Positions 33,339-42,025 of a stretch of 64,000 nucleotides of DNA are shown here, piece by piece. Under the pieces are notes generated by a model. The model was not told the DNA's origin. It ran no database searches and saw only the letters and a program-made list of their open reading frames with translations. Origin of the DNA: Petrimonas sulfuriphila (lineage in GTDB: Bacteria > Bacteroidota > Bacteroidia > Bacteroidales > Dysgonomonadaceae); assembly GCF_051201015.1 (NCBI RefSeq), contig NZ_JBPEHI010000012.1; one strand, 5' to 3'. A program made the position numbers and the translations under genes. The first letter of the stretch is position 1; every line of letters starts with the position of its first letter.

Positions 33339-34400
33339 ATGACGACAGACGAAAAATTTATGTACCGATGCCTGCAGCTCGCTCAAAAGGGTGAAGGTTT
33401 TGCAAGACCCAATCCCATGGTGGGAGCAGTCATTGTGCATAACGGACAAATTATCGGTGAAGGTTATCACCGGCAGTTTGCCGAGGCGCATGCCGAAGTG
33501 AATGCCGTACTCTCCGTGAAAGATCAGGCATTACTTTCTTCTTCTACCTTGTACGTCTCACTCGAACCTTGCGCTCACCATGGAAAAACTCCCCCTTGTG
33601 CTGAGTTGATCATTGAAAAAAAAATTCCGAAAGTGGTCATCGCCGTTTCAGACCCGAATCCTAAAGTGTCGGGAAAGGGTATTGAGAAGATACAAAAATC
33701 TGGAATTGAAGTAACTACAGGTATTCTCCAAAAAGAAGCCGAAGAATTAAACCGGGCCTTTTTTGTGAACCAATTATATAACCGTCCCTATGTGATTCTT
33801 AAATGGGCACAGAGTTCCGACGGATTTATCGATTACCGACGGTCAACGGCAGAAGAAGCGCCTGCACAGATATCCAATGATCTGACTCATAGCATTGTCC
33901 ATAGGTTCCGCACTCACGTGCAGGGAATAATGGTGGGAACCGACACAGCCTTATTGGATAACCCAAAGCTGACAGCCCGGAAGTGGTTCGGTAACAATCC
34001 TACCCGGATTGTTATTGACAGGGAAGCCAAAATCCCTTCAAATGCAGCAATCTTCAGCGAAGACTCGGCCGTTATCGTTTTTACCCAATCAGGCTATCCA
34101 GTAAGAAAAAGAAACATCAAGCCCATCATCATTGATTTCAACAGAGATACCAACAGGCAGATTCTAAAACATTTATATGCGGAAAAAATCTATTCAGTCC
34201 TCGTTGAAGGTGGCACCCGCCTCTTATCAACCTTTATAGATAAAAATCTTTGGGACGAAGCGTATATTGAAATTGCTGCAACGAAACTAATTTCAGGAGT
34301 GAAAGCCCCCGAAATCTCTATGGATAACGCTATTACTAAAAAGTATTTAGACTCTACCCAACATCATTTAAAGAATAAAATAACTCAAAATTTTCTTTAA
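33339..34400 (+). CDS. ribD: Bifunctional riboflavin deaminase/reductase
   Basis: Performs the second and third steps of riboflavin synthesis: deamination of the pyrimidine product of GTP and reduction of its ribosyl side chain. The N-terminal zinc deaminase domain has the ligands His51 and catalytic Glu53 (AEAHAEVNAV), and Cys78 and Cys87 (SLEPCAHHGKTPPC). The C-terminal reductase domain begins near YVILKWAQSSDGFI and includes GIMVGTDTALLDNP and the NADPH site VLVEGGTRLLSTFI. At 353 aa it is full length. No FMN riboswitch is visible upstream, and the gene is not clustered with other rib genes. Confidence 0.95.
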   Translation: MTTDEKFMYRCLQLAQKGEGFARPNPMVGAVIVHNGQIIGEGYHRQFAEAHAEVNAVLSVKDQALLSSSTLYVSLEPCAHHGKTPPCAELIIEKKIPKVVIAVSDPNPKVSGKGIEKIQKSGIEVTTGILQKEAEELNRAFFVNQLYNRPYVILKWAQSSDGFIDYRRSTAEEAPAQISNDLTHSIVHRFRTHVQGIMVGTDTALLDNPKLTARKWFGNNPTRIVIDREAKIPSNAAIFSEDSAVIVFTQSGYPVRKRNIKPIIIDFNRDTNRQILKHLYAEKIYSVLVEGGTRLLSTFIDKNLWDEAYIEIAATKLISGVKAPEISMDNAITKKYLDSTQHHLKNKITQNFL

Positions 34401-34437
34401 ATATTTATTTTGCTATGGTTTAAGTGAAAAATCTTTC

Positions 34438-34445
34438 TACTTTTG
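34438..34445 (+). promoter_or_regulatory. -7 promoter element for the DUF6242 lipoprotein
   Basis: TACTTTTG matches TAnnTTTG 39 bp before the ATG at 34485. It also overlaps a farther upstream in-frame start (34443), which it therefore disfavours. Confidence 0.6.
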
Positions 34446-34484
34446 CAGAACTTATACGTATTGTACAATATTTTTTTGAAACAA

Positions 34485-35840
34485 ATGACATTAAAATATC
34501 TCCACCAGACTGCTTCTATACTATTATGGGTTCTGGTATTCTCTTCCTGTCTTAATTCATCGCAAAGCGATATCGAGTTGTCTCACGATGCTCAGATTTA
34601 TTCGTTCAGCATGTCCTCCAAAAAAGACACAACCAGCGCACTTTCGGGGACGAGGTTCACTATTGACCAGATTAACAACAAGATTTTCAACCGCGACTCT
34701 CTGCCTTATCTTTTCCACGTAGACAGCATCTACCTGAATATCGCCGGGAAATCAAGTTACACCCTTCCCAGAATTGTAATTAACCTGCAAGACAAGGACA
34801 GCTCTTACCTATGGAACGGAAAAGACTCTGTCGCTTTTAAACGGTTAAAATCCATTGAAACAACTGCTGAAGACGGTAAAACGGTGAAGTTATACGAGTT
34901 CAAAGCAAACATTCACCAACAGGACCCCTATATCTTAAACTGGGCAAAAATCACTCAAAATCAACTAATCAATCCAGTAGAACAACAAAAAACCATTCTT
35001 CACGGCGGGAAATTTATCACTTACTACAAATCGGGGGCAATGATCAAGGCTTCCTCTTCTTTATCTTCAGACGGAAAGAACTGGACCCCGGTAACTGTCT
35101 CCGGGCTGCCGGTCACTGTAAAAACCAACACTATTCTCTCAACAACAAACAACTCAGGATCAACTGCTTATGCCCTGAATACAGATAATAGCATATATAC
35201 ATCGACCGATGGATTGGTCTGGAGTAAAGTAACTTCCGATTATCCGGTTATCGCTATATACGGAAAACTACCTTCAGCGTCGGGAGAATTTGCGATACTT
35301 ACCGCTGTTAATGATGCGGGGACACTTAAATTTGCTCTCACAAAGGATTTCACAACATTCACCGTGAAGAGTGCACTACCTTCCGACAACACATTACCAA
35401 CTGTTGATTTCTCGGCGGTAAGTTTAGAGAATCCCACAGTTTTCTCTGCCAAATACATCATTCTCTCCGGAGGAAAAGACAAGAACAATATCGTGAACAA
35501 TAAGCTCTGGATTATCCAGGAATTAAACGGAGATATCACGCATCTCTCAGAGGTTTCGTCCATTTCCCTCCAGTTAAGTCGGTTGTTCCTGTACGATAAC
35601 AAAGTATATTTGATGACGTATGAAACAGGTAAAAACAAGTTATATTATTCAGAGAATTATGGGCTAAACTGGATTTCGGGGGGAACCAATCAAACGCTTC
35701 CCGACAATTTCACAGGGAGAATGCACGCATCGGTAATTACCGATACCAATAATTTCATCTGGATTCTCGGCGGAGAATCCGGAGCCCAGGTACCCATCGT
35801 AGATGTTTGGAGAGGAAGGCTCAACAAGTTAGCGGAATAG
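34485..35840 (+). CDS. DUF6242-like lipoprotein
   Basis: Predicted envelope lipoprotein of unknown function, 451 aa from the ATG at 34485. The signal MTLKYLHQTASILLWVLVFSSC has a lipobox ending FSSC. The mature N-terminal part (about 25-155) is beta-rich, with a YSFSMSSKKDTTSALSGTRF segment like domains found in DUF6242 proteins. The rest consists of repeated strand motifs (TYYKSGAMIKASSSLSSDGKNW, SIYTSTDGLVWSKVTSDY, LYYSENYGLNWISGGTN) resembling BNR/Asp-box-type blades, and probably forms a beta-propeller. The family name is from memory and tentative. It starts a plus-strand run of envelope genes ahead of uppS and bamA. Confidence 0.75.
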   Translation: MTLKYLHQTASILLWVLVFSSCLNSSQSDIELSHDAQIYSFSMSSKKDTTSALSGTRFTIDQINNKIFNRDSLPYLFHVDSIYLNIAGKSSYTLPRIVINLQDKDSSYLWNGKDSVAFKRLKSIETTAEDGKTVKLYEFKANIHQQDPYILNWAKITQNQLINPVEQQKTILHGGKFITYYKSGAMIKASSSLSSDGKNWTPVTVSGLPVTVKTNTILSTTNNSGSTAYALNTDNSIYTSTDGLVWSKVTSDYPVIAIYGKLPSASGEFAILTAVNDAGTLKFALTKDFTTFTVKSALPSDNTLPTVDFSAVSLENPTVFSAKYIILSGGKDKNNIVNNKLWIIQELNGDITHLSEVSSISLQLSRLFLYDNKVYLMTYETGKNKLYYSENYGLNWISGGTNQTLPDNFTGRMHASVITDTNNFIWILGGESGAQVPIVDVWRGRLNKLAE

Positions 35841-35889
35841 TTGAAAAACCGGGAATTAGAAGTTGGATAACCGGGGTATTAATTCGGCA

Positions 35890-36585
35890 ATGAAAAAAAG
35901 TGAATTTGTCTTTTTTCTGCTTTTGATCGCTGCAGTTTTTGACACCGACGAAGTTAAAGCGCAGGAATACAAGCACGAATCCGGCGGGATGTTGGGAATA
36001 TCTTTCTATTTGGGTGATGCCAACAAAACAAGACTCTATCTACATCCGGGATTTACGGGAGGCATTTTGTACCGGTACAACATTAATTTTCATTGGGCAG
36101 CAAAAGCAAACCTGCTTGCCGGTAAGGTATCGGGAAATACAAGAGATGCAAATACTGTTTTTCCGCTGGCGCAACAGACATCGTTTAACAGGACATTTAT
36201 CGATTGGGGCGGACAGATTGAATTCAACTTTCTGCCTTTCAGTGATAAGTTCACCTACAAGGATGCAAAGCCATATACCCCGTATGTTTTTGCCGGTGCC
36301 GGAGTAACTTTTGCCACAGGTAGCAAGCCATTTTTCAATACAAATGTACCGGTAGGTATCGGTTTTAAATACAAGATAAAAGAAAGGCTAAACATCGGGC
36401 TCGAGTTTTCCGTACGGAAATTATTCGGAGACGGTTTCGATGCGGCGGAGAAAAATGCTGATTGGGGTTTAGATGCTCCTTACGGCATTAAAAGCAGTAT
36501 TTTTAAAAACCAGGACTGGTATTCACTTACAATGATCTTTCTGACCTGGGACTTCGGAATCAGACATGATCCGTGCTGTGAATGA
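35890..36585 (+). CDS. DUF6089-family outer-membrane protein
   Basis: Predicted outer-membrane beta-barrel, 231 aa from the ATG at 35890 (MKKSEFVFFLLLIAAVFDTDEVKAQ). An earlier in-frame start would put polar residues before the signal peptide. The strands carry the family's pattern: GGMLGISFYLGDANKTRLYL, GFTGGILYRYNINFHWAAKANLLAG, FIDWGGQIEFNFLPF, YVFAGAGVTFATG, KLNIGLEFSVRKLFGD-like RLNIGLEFSVRKLFGDG. The position directly before uppS and bamA recurs in Bacteroidales genomes as I recall, and suggests an envelope role. No function is established. Confidence 0.78.
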   Translation: MKKSEFVFFLLLIAAVFDTDEVKAQEYKHESGGMLGISFYLGDANKTRLYLHPGFTGGILYRYNINFHWAAKANLLAGKVSGNTRDANTVFPLAQQTSFNRTFIDWGGQIEFNFLPFSDKFTYKDAKPYTPYVFAGAGVTFATGSKPFFNTNVPVGIGFKYKIKERLNIGLEFSVRKLFGDGFDAAEKNADWGLDAPYGIKSSIFKNQDWYSLTMIFLTWDFGIRHDPCCE

Positions 36586-36609
36586 TCAACAGAGAATTTA
36601 AAAAAACAT

Positions 36610-37362
36610 ATGTCATTACTTGACAAGATTGATAAGGAGAATATTCCGCAACACGTTGCCATCATTATGGATGGCAATGGCAGGTGGGCTAAAGCCAGAG
36701 GTTTGGACAGGACCGAAGGACACAAAGAAGGCGCTTTATCCGTACAAAAAGTGGTGAAAGCAGCTGCGAAAGCAAAGGTGAAGTTTCTTACCTTGTACGC
36801 TTTTTCTACCGAGAACTGGCTTAGACCTGAAGAAGAAATACATACATTGATGGAGTTGATGGTGTACACCATTGCCAACGAAACAGACAACTTGGTCAAA
36901 AACGGAATCCGCTTACAGTGCATTGGAAATATTCAACGGCTGCCGGAAAATACCCGAAAAGCGCTGAATCGCTGTATCGAACAAACGTCCTCTGGAGAAG
37001 ACCTGACCTTGGTATTGGCCTTGAGTTATTCATCGCGATGGGAACTGGCCAATGCGGCAAAAGCTATTGCTTCCAGCGTCAAAAACGGAGAGTTGGATGA
37101 AAGTTCCATTACCGAGGAGACCATTAATGAATACCTGGCTACAAAAGGTATGCCCGAACTTGATTTACTCATCAGAACCGGAGGGGATATTCGTATCAGT
37201 AACTTTCTGTTGTGGCAGGCAGCCTACTCCGAGTTATATTTTACCGGCGTTTTCTGGCCCGACTTCGATGAAGAATGCTTTTATGAAGCCATCCTCGATT
37301 TCCAGAAGAAAGAAAGGCGCTTTGGAAAAACCAGTGAACAATTAGAAAAGGAAAACCAATAA
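36610..37362 (+). CDS. uppS: Isoprenyl transferase / undecaprenyl-diphosphate synthase
   Basis: Makes the C55 undecaprenyl diphosphate lipid carrier used for peptidoglycan and polysaccharide export. The cis-prenyltransferase signature HVAIIMDGNGRWAKARG contains the catalytic Asp21. Other conserved regions are EGHKEGALSVQKVV, LTLYAFSTENWLRP, LIRTGGDIRISNFLLWQ and YSELYFTGVFWPDFDE. Its 250 aa is normal. It lies 24 bp after the DUF6089 gene and 58 bp before bamA, so it is probably part of one envelope-biogenesis transcript. Confidence 0.95.
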   Translation: MSLLDKIDKENIPQHVAIIMDGNGRWAKARGLDRTEGHKEGALSVQKVVKAAAKAKVKFLTLYAFSTENWLRPEEEIHTLMELMVYTIANETDNLVKNGIRLQCIGNIQRLPENTRKALNRCIEQTSSGEDLTLVLALSYSSRWELANAAKAIASSVKNGELDESSITEETINEYLATKGMPELDLLIRTGGDIRISNFLLWQAAYSELYFTGVFWPDFDEECFYEAILDFQKKERRFGKTSEQLEKENQ

Positions 37363-37420
37363 ATTTCGATATACAGTACTGAAAAGCTGAACAGTTGAAG
37401 CGAAAGAAAAAAAAATCACA

Positions 37421-40129
37421 ATGTTGAAGAAAACATTCCATTTAGTTATACTCTTAATCCTGTTTTCCCAGGTGAGGTCGTTTGGACAAATAACCACCAA
37501 CGATACTGTTAAAACTGCACCTGCTGAAGATGTTCCCGTGGTGAACTACACGGCAACACCCAAAAAATACATTATTGCCGGTATTGATGTTACCGGCATT
37601 GAAGGAACGATGTATGAAGCACAGCCTTTTGTATTGGTCAGTTTTTCCGGATTGGCAAAAGGACAGGAAATTCAGATTCCCGGAGAAGAAATCACCAATG
37701 CCATACAACGGTTTTGGAAACAAGGCCTGTTCTCCGATATTAAAATCCTGCAAACCAAAATTGAGGGCGACAGCACCTGGCTCGAGATCAAACTGACAGA
37801 CAGGCCACGTGTATCAGATATCCGGTATATCGGCATGAAAAAAAGCGAACGCGACGATATCGAGAAAAAGATTTCCGTGGTCAAGGGAAACCAGATTACT
37901 CCGAACCAGATAAACAGTGCAAAAACCATCATAGAAAAATACTTCGATGAGAAAGGATTTGGAGAAGCAGTCATCTCCATTATGCAACGCCCCGATGCAA
38001 GCGCAAAAAATCAGGTCATTCTCGATATCGAAGTGGATAAAAAAGAAAAAATAAAGGTCAATAGAATCAACATAGAGGGTAATGAATCCATCTCGGATCG
38101 CACGCTTAAATGGGCGATGAAAAAGACAAACGAGAAAGGCAATATTCTACACCTGTTCCGTACGAAGAAGTTTGTAGAAGACCTCTACAAAGAAGACAAG
38201 AAAAACTTCATCAACAAATACCACGAGTTCGGCTACCGCGATGCTGAAATAATCCGCGACTCCGTCTATAAGAACGATGAAAAAACAGTCAACATTGATA
38301 TTGTGGTAGAGGAAGGCCCTAAATATCACGTACGCTCCATCAACTGGGTGGGAAACACGCAATACAACTCCATCGATCTGGGCAGAATGTTAAACATGAA
38401 TCCAGGCGATGTCTATAACCAGAAAAAATTGCAGGAAAGGCTGACTACCGACGATGATGCAGCCATCAACCTGTATCAAAACAACGGTTACCTGTTTTCG
38501 GGCATTGACCCGATTGAAATAAACATAGAAAACGATTCCGTGGATCTGGAACTTCGGGTTACCGAAGGGCCCAAGGCAACGATCAAGAAAGTAATCATTC
38601 AGGGGAACGATCGCCTTTACGAAGATGTCATCCGCCGTGAATTACGTACTAAACCGGGAGCCGTTTTCAGCAAAGAGGACCTTATCCGCTCGGTACGTGA
38701 GATAGCTCAGACCGGACATTTCGACCCCGAAAACCTGCAGCCGGGCGTAAATCCAAATCCAGAAGACGGCACTGTAGACCTTACCTACCCGCTGACCTCC
38801 AAAGGAAACGACCAGATTGAATTTTCTGCCGGATGGGGTGTTACCGGATTGGTGGGTAAGCTGAGCCTGAAACTCAACAATTTCTCGTTGAAAAACCTGA
38901 TTAACCGGGAGAACTACAGGGGCATTATCCCCCAGGGTGAAGGACAAACGCTTATTCTTAGTGCACAGACCAACGGACGTTATTACCAGTCCTACCAATT
39001 TTCGTTTATCGAACCCTGGTTTGGAGGCAAACGTCCCAACAACTTCTCGCTAAGCGCCTATTATTCAAGATATACCGGGTTAAACTCCGATTATTATACT
39101 CAGATGAATCCCTATATGTACGGTGGGGGATATGGAGGATACGGCGGTTACGGCGGATATAGTCCTTACGGATATGGCGGGTATAGCCCGTACGGATACG
39201 GAGGATATGGCGGATATGGCGGTTACGGCGGTTACGGTTATCAGGATATGATGGAATATTCATACGACCCCAACCAAGTATTCGAAATGATTGGCGCATC
39301 CATCGGCTACGGGAAAAGGCTGGAGTGGCCCGATGATTACTTTCAGGTCATGGCTGAACTGGGATATCAACGTTACAACCTCAAAAACTGGTCGTGGCAA
39401 CAGTTCCCATTCCAGACAGGTTCAAGTAACAGCGTCACGTTCGGTATAACGTTGCAAAGAAACTCCATCGACAACCCCATCTATACACGCCTGGGATCGC
39501 AGTTTACATTGAGCGTAAGCGCAACACCTCCGTTCTCGCTCTTCAACAACACCGACTATTCCAAAATGGCATACTCCGATCCCGCAAAATACACTTGGAA
39601 CGAGTACCACAAATGGAAACTGAAAATAAGGACGTACACCCCCCTGGCTCCGCTTACTGTAAAAAGAACTCCGGTAGTGGCAACCCGGGCAGAATTCGGA
39701 ATTTTAGGACACTACAATAAAAATAAACTGACCCCTTTCGAAACGTTTGACGTAGGTGGTGACGGAATGAGCGGATACTCCTCTTCTTTTGCAACGGAAA
39801 ACATTGCTTTGCGCGGTTATGACAACAACTCCATCGCACAGCAGGGGCGCGCTTATACCCGCTTGGGGCTGGAACTCCGTTACCCGTTAATACTTGAACC
39901 TAACTCAACCATTTACGCAGTAGGGTTCCTGGAAGCAGGGAATGCATGGCATAACCTGAAAGACTTTAATCCTTTTGACCTGAAACGCTCTGCCGGTGTT
40001 GGCGCCCGTATCTTCCTGCCCATGATCGGGTTGATGGGGATAGACTGGGCGTATGGATTCGATCCTATCCGGGGAAGCCGGTCGAACAGCGGAAGCCAGT
40101 TTCACTTTATCATCGGACAGGAATTTTAA
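37421..40129 (+). CDS. bamA: Outer-membrane assembly factor BamA with Gly/Tyr-rich insertion
   Basis: Central subunit of the machinery that folds beta-barrels into the outer membrane. A signal peptide (about 1-22) is followed by a series of POTRA domains (about 45-455; for example IAGIDVTGIEGTMYE, VNRINIEGNESISDRTLKWAM, IKKVIIQGNDRLYEDVIRREL) and a C-terminal Omp85 barrel ending in HFIIGQEF with terminal Phe. The conserved RGYDNN loop (ALRGYDNNSIA) is present. Length is 902 aa. The odd part is a run of GGY and SPYGYGGY units at residues 566-608, inside the barrel and probably in a surface loop. It is followed by two periplasmic chaperone genes. Confidence 0.95.
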   Translation: MLKKTFHLVILLILFSQVRSFGQITTNDTVKTAPAEDVPVVNYTATPKKYIIAGIDVTGIEGTMYEAQPFVLVSFSGLAKGQEIQIPGEEITNAIQRFWKQGLFSDIKILQTKIEGDSTWLEIKLTDRPRVSDIRYIGMKKSERDDIEKKISVVKGNQITPNQINSAKTIIEKYFDEKGFGEAVISIMQRPDASAKNQVILDIEVDKKEKIKVNRINIEGNESISDRTLKWAMKKTNEKGNILHLFRTKKFVEDLYKEDKKNFINKYHEFGYRDAEIIRDSVYKNDEKTVNIDIVVEEGPKYHVRSINWVGNTQYNSIDLGRMLNMNPGDVYNQKKLQERLTTDDDAAINLYQNNGYLFSGIDPIEINIENDSVDLELRVTEGPKATIKKVIIQGNDRLYEDVIRRELRTKPGAVFSKEDLIRSVREIAQTGHFDPENLQPGVNPNPEDGTVDLTYPLTSKGNDQIEFSAGWGVTGLVGKLSLKLNNFSLKNLINRENYRGIIPQGEGQTLILSAQTNGRYYQSYQFSFIEPWFGGKRPNNFSLSAYYSRYTGLNSDYYTQMNPYMYGGGYGGYGGYGGYSPYGYGGYSPYGYGGYGGYGGYGGYGYQDMMEYSYDPNQVFEMIGASIGYGKRLEWPDDYFQVMAELGYQRYNLKNWSWQQFPFQTGSSNSVTFGITLQRNSIDNPIYTRLGSQFTLSVSATPPFSLFNNTDYSKMAYSDPAKYTWNEYHKWKLKIRTYTPLAPLTVKRTPVVATRAEFGILGHYNKNKLTPFETFDVGGDGMSGYSSSFATENIALRGYDNNSIAQQGRAYTRLGLELRYPLILEPNSTIYAVGFLEAGNAWHNLKDFNPFDLKRSAGVGARIFLPMIGLMGIDWAYGFDPIRGSRSNSGSQFHFIIGQEF
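39116..39241 (+). repeat. Repetitive Gly/Tyr-coding tract within bamA
   Basis: Imperfect 9-bp units of the type GGATATGGC/GGTTACGGC encode GGY, interrupted by two SPYGYGGY blocks. The tract stays in frame and changes codons between units, so the repeat is maintained at protein level more than as a perfect DNA microsatellite. Confidence 0.9.
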
Positions 40130-40216
40130 TTTAACAAAATTTATTCCTGCCGGTATAAACGAAATGCATTTTTTGTTGTCTTTACATTCACTGAACAATT
40201 AAAACGACTAACGAAT

Positions 40217-40729
40217 ATGAAAAAGACTTTATTTTTAGTTGGCTTCTTCTTAGCCCTGACAATCGGAAGTACTTACGCACAAAAATTTGCTTTCATTGAT
40301 ATGGAGTATATTCTCGGGAAAATCCCGGCTTACGAAAACGGCAACAAGCAGCTCGAAAATGTATCAAAGCAATGGCAGAGCGAAGTGGATAAAGCAGCCC
40401 AGGAAGTAGAAGCCATGTACAAAAAATATCAGGCAGACCTGGTTTTTCTGGCCGGTGAGGAGAAAACGAAACGCGAGAACGAAATAGTTGCCAAGGAAAA
40501 CGAAATCAACACGCTACGCAACAAATATTTCGGGCAGCAGGGTGAATTGTTCAAACGCCGCGAAGCGATAATGAAACCTATCCAGGATGATATTTACAAT
40601 GCTGTAAAGGAGATTGCCGCGGTCAACTCTTACCAGGCAGTTGTCGACAGAGCTTCGGCCACATCCATCATATTTGCATCGCCGGACATTGATATCAGTG
40701 ATCAAGTTTTATCTCGATTAGGATATTAA
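40217..40729 (+). CDS. OmpH/Skp-family periplasmic chaperone (first copy)
   Basis: Periplasmic chaperone that holds unfolded outer-membrane proteins on their way to BamA. The signal peptide is MKKTLFLVGFFLALTIGSTYA, cleaved before Q. The mature start QKFAFIDMEYILGKIPAYENG matches the Skp beta-core, and the centre is a long charged coiled coil (about 45-120; WQSEVDKAAQEVEAMYKKYQ, REAIMKPIQDDIYNAVKEIA) that forms the tentacles. At 170 aa it is normal. It follows bamA by 87 bp and precedes a second homologue. Confidence 0.92.
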   Translation: MKKTLFLVGFFLALTIGSTYAQKFAFIDMEYILGKIPAYENGNKQLENVSKQWQSEVDKAAQEVEAMYKKYQADLVFLAGEEKTKRENEIVAKENEINTLRNKYFGQQGELFKRREAIMKPIQDDIYNAVKEIAAVNSYQAVVDRASATSIIFASPDIDISDQVLSRLGY

Positions 40730-40744
40730 TAACCAAATATTTAT

Positions 40745-40752
40745 TATCTTTG
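40745..40752 (+). promoter_or_regulatory. -7 promoter element for the second Skp gene
   Basis: TATCTTTG is a full TAnnTTTG match, 85 bp before the ATG at 40838. The second chaperone can therefore be transcribed apart from bamA. Confidence 0.6.
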
Positions 40753-40837
40753 CGACGCAAAAACAGAAACTGACCAAGGCTAAACCGACATTGATTCAGT
40801 CTAAACGAAAAAATTAATAAAATTCAATACATTAATC

Positions 40838-41347
40838 ATGACTAAAAAATTAATCATCTTATTGCTCGCGATTGCCCCTATCGCTGCCTTTGCACAAAAC
40901 GCAAAACTAGCACACATAAACACTTCCGAGCTTTTTAACCAAATGCCTGAAATCCCGGGCATCGAGACTCAGTTGAACACCAAACAGGAAGAGATTTCTA
41001 AAAACGGCCAGGCACTGGTTGATGAGCTCAACAAAAAATACGAAGAATTTCAAAAGTTAGCGCCCACTTCGTCCGAAGCCGTTAAAGCCGACCAACAAAA
41101 ACAATTGGATCAGATTCAGGAAAGGTATCAAATGTTCGTGCAGAACAGTCAACGGGAAATGGATGAGTTACGCCAGAAGCTGCTGGCTCCGGTTCAACAA
41201 AAGATTGCTACCGCCATTAAAGCAGTGGGTGATGAAAAAGGATACACCTATATTTTTGACCTGGCAGCTGGAAACCCGGTTTACTTCAATGCTACAAACG
41301 CAGAGGATGCCACTCCTTTGGTTAAAACCAAACTGGGTATCAAATAA
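40838..41347 (+). CDS. OmpH/Skp-family periplasmic chaperone (second copy)
   Basis: Second Skp-like chaperone, 169 aa, with signal peptide MTKKLIILLLAIAPIAAFA. The mature N-terminus QNAKLAHINTSELFNQMPE and C-terminal core YTYIFDLAAGNPVYFNATNAED form the beta part, and a charged coiled coil lies between (about 45-125; KYEEFQKLAPTSSEAVKADQQKQLDQIQERYQ region). The two copies align along their length but differ clearly, so the duplication is old. It ends at a perfect hairpin terminator. Confidence 0.92.
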   Translation: MTKKLIILLLAIAPIAAFAQNAKLAHINTSELFNQMPEIPGIETQLNTKQEEISKNGQALVDELNKKYEEFQKLAPTSSEAVKADQQKQLDQIQERYQMFVQNSQREMDELRQKLLAPVQQKIATAIKAVGDEKGYTYIFDLAAGNPVYFNATNAEDATPLVKTKLGIK

Positions 41348-41361
41348 TTATCTCTCGCAGA

Positions 41362-41402
41362 GGCATAAAAAAACTCCCGAAATTCGGGAGTTTTTTTATG
41401 CC
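41362..41402. terminator. Bidirectional terminator between skp and the coiled-coil gene
   Basis: A perfect palindrome with 20-bp arms around a single central A (41382). The core is ACTCCCGAA/TTCGGGAGT, flanked by A7 and T7, so it works as an intrinsic terminator on both strands. Its right edge reaches the stop codon of the minus-strand gene ending at 41402. Confidence 0.93.
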
Positions 41403-41758
41403 TAGTCCTCTTTAGCACCCGTTTCCGTATCCTGTGCCATACCTGAAGCTGTGTCAGTCTCTTTTTTGAAAGCTTGTTTAACCCGCTCAAAATCTTCTTT
41501 CCACGCTTCCCCTACTTTAGAAAAGAAGTTGGAGGCACTTTCTTTCACTACATCCCATTTATTTTCAGCAATATCATCAAACTTTCCCAACTTTTCCGAC
41601 AGTTCATCTTTCAAGCTTTTCAATTTTTCTATTTGCTCGGCATATTCTTCTTTGGCGTCTTCGGTAATGTTGCTGATGCCTTGCTTCATTTCTTCAATTT
41701 TCGCATCGAGCTGATCCAATATCTCCTGCGTCTTTTGCTTAAACTCCTGTTTGTTCAT
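41402..41758 (-). CDS. Small charged coiled-coil protein
   Basis: I do not recognise a named family. From the ATG at 41758 (MNKQEFKQKTQEILDQLD) it is 118 aa; a farther start adds 20 residues without support. Nearly the whole chain is predicted helical and rich in Glu and Lys, with heptad-like spacing over residues 1-65 (AKIEEMKQGISNITEDAKEE) and an amphipathic segment later (NKWDVVKESASNFFSKVGEAW). The acidic tail is Ser/Thr/Asp-rich. There is no signal peptide. It resembles small stress-induced coiled-coil or CsbD/apolipoprotein-like proteins in composition only. It shares its terminator with skp. Confidence 0.75.
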   Translation of the reverse strand: MNKQEFKQKTQEILDQLDAKIEEMKQGISNITEDAKEEYAEQIEKLKSLKDELSEKLGKFDDIAENKWDVVKESASNFFSKVGEAWKEDFERVKQAFKKETDTASGMAQDTETGAKED

Positions 41759-41846
41759 ACGATATTTTTTTAAAAAGTTTTCTGACATTAAAACAGATAT
41801 CGCCCTAATTAAGTTCAAAACGATAAATTAAAAGCAAAAAAAACCT

Positions 41847-41854
41847 TATCTTTG
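41847..41854 (+). promoter_or_regulatory. -7 promoter element for adk-obgE-pgeF
   Basis: TATCTTTG is a full TAnnTTTG match, 171 bp before the adk ATG. The AT-rich leader between them holds no structure I can support. Confidence 0.55.
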
Positions 41855-42025
41855 TAATCATTAAAGTAATTCAATAGATATTCAATTGTAATTTGATTGT
41901 AACGATGAAATTTTCAACGCTACAACAAATATCAATTAAATAATACGAAACAAATCATCGTTGGATATCTGTTAGTTATATCTTTATATGGATTATTACA
42001 CAAACTTATCTCATAGATAATTTTT

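Noticed and set aside
33300..33345. FMN riboswitch upstream of ribD
   Set aside because: The gap is only 34 bp and none of the conserved RFN-element stems is present; ribF also lacks one.
39006..39299. Minus-strand open frame of 97 codons rich in Arg and His
   Set aside because: It is the complement of the Gly/Tyr repeat in bamA and owes its openness to the repeat.
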